The translations under genes were made by a program, and so were the position numbers. This document shows, piece after piece, positions 6,567 to 8,085 of a DNA stretch of 8,085 nucleotides. Position 1 is the first letter of the stretch, and each line of letters opens with the position of its first letter. Under the pieces are notes generated by a model. The model was given only the letters and a program-made list of their open reading frames with translations, was not told where the DNA came from and did not search any database. The DNA is from DATILI01 sp035476635 (GTDB taxonomy: Bacteria > Pseudomonadota > Gammaproteobacteria > Burkholderiales > Burkholderiaceae_C), in contig DATILI010000005.1 in NCBI GenBank assembly GCA_035476635.1, positions 1 through 8,085 on the forward strand, written 5' to 3'.

Positions 6567-6597
6567 CTTTCGCTATTACCTTTTGGAATAGCGAAAG
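6567..6597. promoter_or_regulatory. Probable ModE operator in front of modA
   Basis: The arms CTTTCGCTATT (6567-6577) and AATAGCGAAAG (6587-6597) are perfectly complementary over 11 bp around a 9-bp spacer. The core TCGCTATT-N9-AATAGCGA has the CGCTAT/ATAGCG half-sites expected of ModE, the molybdate-responsive repressor of mod operons. Read on the minus strand, a TGCTAAACT sequence (TGn plus TAAACT) begins upstream and runs into the palindrome. It could be an extended -10, which would put the operator over the transcription start. There is no matching -35. The site lies in the 87-bp gap shared with the divergent gene at 6642, so it may influence both directions. Confidence 0.75.
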
Positions 6598-6641
6598 TTT
6601 AGCACCGGCGCGCTTGCGGGCCCGTTTGGCACAATCGAACG

Positions 6642-7019
6642 ATGGAATACAAGACGCCCACTTCATTGAAGACCTTCGCTGCACCACTCGACCTGTACAG
6701 GGCCATCTCCCGCATCTGGTCGGCAGATACGTCAAGCCCGACCGGCGCCTGGTCGCCGTCCAATCCGGCACAAAACCATTGCAGCATCACGTCCTTGGTC
6801 GTGCAGGATCATTTTGGCGGTGAGATCCTCAGCACCAAGACCTCCGGAGGAACGCATTTCTACAACCTGGTCGATGGCGCGAAGTGGGATTTGACGGCCA
6901 GCCAGTTCGCAGAGCCGGTGCCCTATGACGATACCCCGTCGTCGCGCGCTGCAGCACTCGCGGATACGTCCGCCGAAAAATACGCGCTCATCAAAGCCCG
7001 GCTTGCGCAGGCCGTCTAG
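6642..7019 (+). CDS. YunG-family protein (small C-H-D protein, function unknown)
   Basis: This 125-residue cytoplasmic protein has no signal peptide. It contains the YunG-family pattern: a tryptophan-rich lead (RIWSADT...), then CSITSLVVQDHFGGEIL (47-63), GGTHFYNLVDGAKWDLTASQF (69-89) and PYDDTPSSRAAALADT (94-109). C47, H72 and D83 are spaced like a papain-like cysteine-peptidase triad, with Q44 as a possible oxyanion residue. That reading is my inference, since the family has no assigned activity. No Shine-Dalgarno precedes the ATG. A TGGCACAAT sequence (6627-6635) ends 6 bp before it, so transcription might start at the ATG itself. The gene is divergent from modA and sits 1 bp before the 2H-phosphoesterase gene. 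GC is lower than in the transport genes. Confidence 0.72.
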   Translation: MEYKTPTSLKTFAAPLDLYRAISRIWSADTSSPTGAWSPSNPAQNHCSITSLVVQDHFGGEILSTKTSGGTHFYNLVDGAKWDLTASQFAEPVPYDDTPSSRAAALADTSAEKYALIKARLAQAV

Positions 7020-7020
7020 C

Positions 7021-7548
7021 GTGGCGAAATCCGCGTTTGTTGTCAAAGTACCCCAGGCAGAGTTGCTGGTTGGCGATCTGCGCCATCGTTTCGATGCGAC
7101 CGCAATCCTGGGCGTTCCAGCGCATATCACCGTCCTCTTCCCTTTCATGGATCCAGAGAGCATCACTCCTGCGATCGTCGAGAACGTGCAGCAGGCGTTT
7201 CATCGCATGGTGGCCTTCCCGTTCGCATTGAAGACTGTTGGCCGATTCCCCACCACGGCCTATCTCGTGCCAGAGCCATCCGCGCCTTTCGTCGCCATGA
7301 CCGAAGCACTGGTTGCGGCCTTCCCAAGTTTCAAGCCCTATGAGGGCGAGCACCTGGGCGTCATCCCACACCTCACGGTCGCGCACGGCAACGCATCCGA
7401 AGCCGACTCGGCCGAGGCTGAACTGGGGATTCGGCTCGGCAGTTTCGGCCCTGTTGTGGCGGAATGCGCAAGCGTCGTGTTGCTTGAGAACTCATCCGGC
7501 CGCTGGAAAGAAATGCATGCTTTTCCGCTCAAACCGGCCGGCGCTTAG
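7021..7548 (+). CDS. 2'-5' RNA ligase family protein (2H phosphoesterase)
   Basis: This 175-residue protein has the two hallmark HxT motifs of the 2H phosphoesterase superfamily: H35-I-T37 (HITVLFPF) and H117-L-T119 (HLTVAHG). They lie about 80 residues apart, as in LigT/2'-5' RNA ligase-like proteins. Family members act on 2'-5' or cyclic phosphodiester bonds of RNA or small nucleotides; the substrate here is unknown. The GTG at 7021 gives a family-like N-terminus (AKSAFVVKVPQAE). An ATG at 6925 in the same frame would overlap the upstream gene by 95 bp and add unrelated residues, so it was rejected. The gene starts 1 bp after the YunG-like stop, so the two are probably co-transcribed. Both catalytic histidines are present and the gene looks intact. 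Confidence 0.85.
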   Translation: MAKSAFVVKVPQAELLVGDLRHRFDATAILGVPAHITVLFPFMDPESITPAIVENVQQAFHRMVAFPFALKTVGRFPTTAYLVPEPSAPFVAMTEALVAAFPSFKPYEGEHLGVIPHLTVAHGNASEADSAEAELGIRLGSFGPVVAECASVVLLENSSGRWKEMHAFPLKPAGA

Positions 7549-7678
7549 AGAAGGCGATTCTTCCCAGATGTAGGGAACGCCTGACACGGTGCTTCCTTCA
7601 GCCCCACTGAAAAATCCGATTCCCCTGATTGCAAGGACGGGACGCGGCTGCCATTCTTGGTGCAAACGAGGTAACGCT
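7549..7678. other. Non-coding, low-GC stretch between 2H gene and integrase relic
   Basis: I see no convincing gene, terminator or attC-like site here. Minus-strand frames of about 70 codons (7492-7722 and 7545-7754) run through but resemble no family I recognise, and they overlap the end of the 2H gene or the integrase fragment. The composition (32 of 60 GC at 7561-7620) is lower than in the transport operons, as expected for a remnant or junction region. Confidence 0.5.
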
Positions 7679-8053
7679 TCATGCACCTTCCCCATTCGAC
7701 GTCTGCGACCAGCGACTTCCAACCTGTTTGCCTGGGTTCACGCCGTCCAGCCAAGGCAAATCCATCGTCAGCACTTCCCGATAAAGAAACAACAACGCAC
7801 TGAGCGCTTGGTTGTGCGTCGAAGCCGAAACCTGGCGTTCAGTGGCCAGCATGGTCAAAAACGCCTCCACCTCTGGCGCCCCCATCGTGCGCGGGTGCCG
7901 CATGCCCCTGGAACGACCATTCCAGCGGATAAAAAATCGCACCCAGTACAGGTAAGCCTTCTCGGTGCTGAGGCTATAGTGAAGGTAGCGAACACGCTCC
8001 CGGACTTGGTCCAGCAGTCGTGTGGAGCGCAAAACAGGCGTGCCGGGTTTCAT
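7679..8053 (-). pseudogene. intI: Integron integrase, truncated to its N-terminal domain
   Basis: From the ATG at 8053 (MKPGTPVLRSTRLLDQVRERV) the frame encodes the N-terminal core-binding domain of a chromosomal-type integron integrase: RERVRYLHYSLSTEKAYLYWVRFFIRW, MRHPRTMGAPEVEAFLTMLATERQVSASTHNQALSALLFLYREVL and DLPWLDGV. Similarity stops near 7741, and about 20 unrelated residues follow before a stop at 7679. The whole catalytic domain, with the Arg/Lys/His-x-x-Arg/Tyr residues that cut and rejoin DNA, is therefore missing, and I cannot find it in any frame to the left. Full integrases have about 320-340 residues. A TTG at 8080 would extend the frame by 9 residues but is less likely. In this orientation attI and any gene cassettes would lie beyond the right edge of the window. 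Recombination activity is not expected from this fragment. Confidence 0.85.
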
Positions 8054-8085
8054 GGGAATTTCATGCCTGTGTTTTTGCAAAGCAC

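Noticed and set aside
5055..6602. Long plus-strand open frame of 515 codons opposite modB and modA
   Set aside because: Low-complexity, His/Gln/Arg-rich translation typical of the antisense frame of high-GC genes; modA and modB on the other strand have clear family motifs.
7549..7740. Search for attC/attI recombination sites or a gene cassette boundary beside the integrase relic
   Set aside because: No GTTRRRY/RYYYAAC pair with the right spacing was found, and cassettes would be expected on the other side of intI.
1..8085. CRISPR array, tRNA, rRNA or molybdenum-cofactor riboswitch
   Set aside because: No spaced direct repeats, no cloverleaf or rRNA-like sequence, and no conserved Moco-type leader were seen upstream of tupB or modA.

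Overview
The window is about 8 kb of GC-rich bacterial DNA. GC is roughly 65-77% across the transport genes: a hand count of 1861-1920 gives 46/60. It drops to about 53-58% on the right: 35/60 at 6841-6900 and 32/60 at 7561-7620. Protein style, the ModA2/TupA-type transporters, the truncated chromosomal-type integron integrase and two dispersed-repeat types seen in this group point to a betaproteobacterium of the Burkholderiales, probably Comamonadaceae (Variovorax/Acidovorax-like). That placement is inference, not a database result.

Layout. (1) 1-590 (+): the C-terminal part of a spermidine-synthase-like protein that begins outside the window. (2) 688-3884 (+): a four-gene tungstate-type uptake operon, tupB - tupC - tupA - modA-like. 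tupC/tupA and tupA/modA-like overlap by ATGA. A REPIN-like pair of inverted GC-rich hairpin repeats lies between tupB and tupC. (3) 3955-6554 (-): a molybdate uptake operon read modA - modB - modC and convergent with the tup operon. The modB/modC junction is an ATGA overlap that falls inside a second dispersed-repeat type, so the predicted N-terminus of ModC is repeat-derived. A perfect 11-bp inverted repeat, 12 bp upstream of modA, looks like a ModE operator. (4) 6642-7548 (+): two small genes 1 bp apart, a YunG-family protein and a 2H-phosphoesterase (2'-5' RNA ligase family). (5) 7679-8053 (-): an integron integrase cut after its N-terminal core-binding domain.

How the genes work together. 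The window carries two complete ABC systems for group-6 oxyanions back to back, each with permease, ATPase and periplasmic binding protein. The tup operon carries an extra ModA-class binding protein. The mod operon is probably repressed by molybdate-bound ModE, but modE is not in the window. A weaker palindrome upstream of tupB shares the CTAT/ATAG core and may link the two operons. The right-hand part looks like more recently acquired or decaying DNA.

I see no clearly new multi-gene system. The points most worth a second look are the two-binding-protein tup operon, the regulatory palindromes, the repeat-built ModC N-terminus and the integrase relic.
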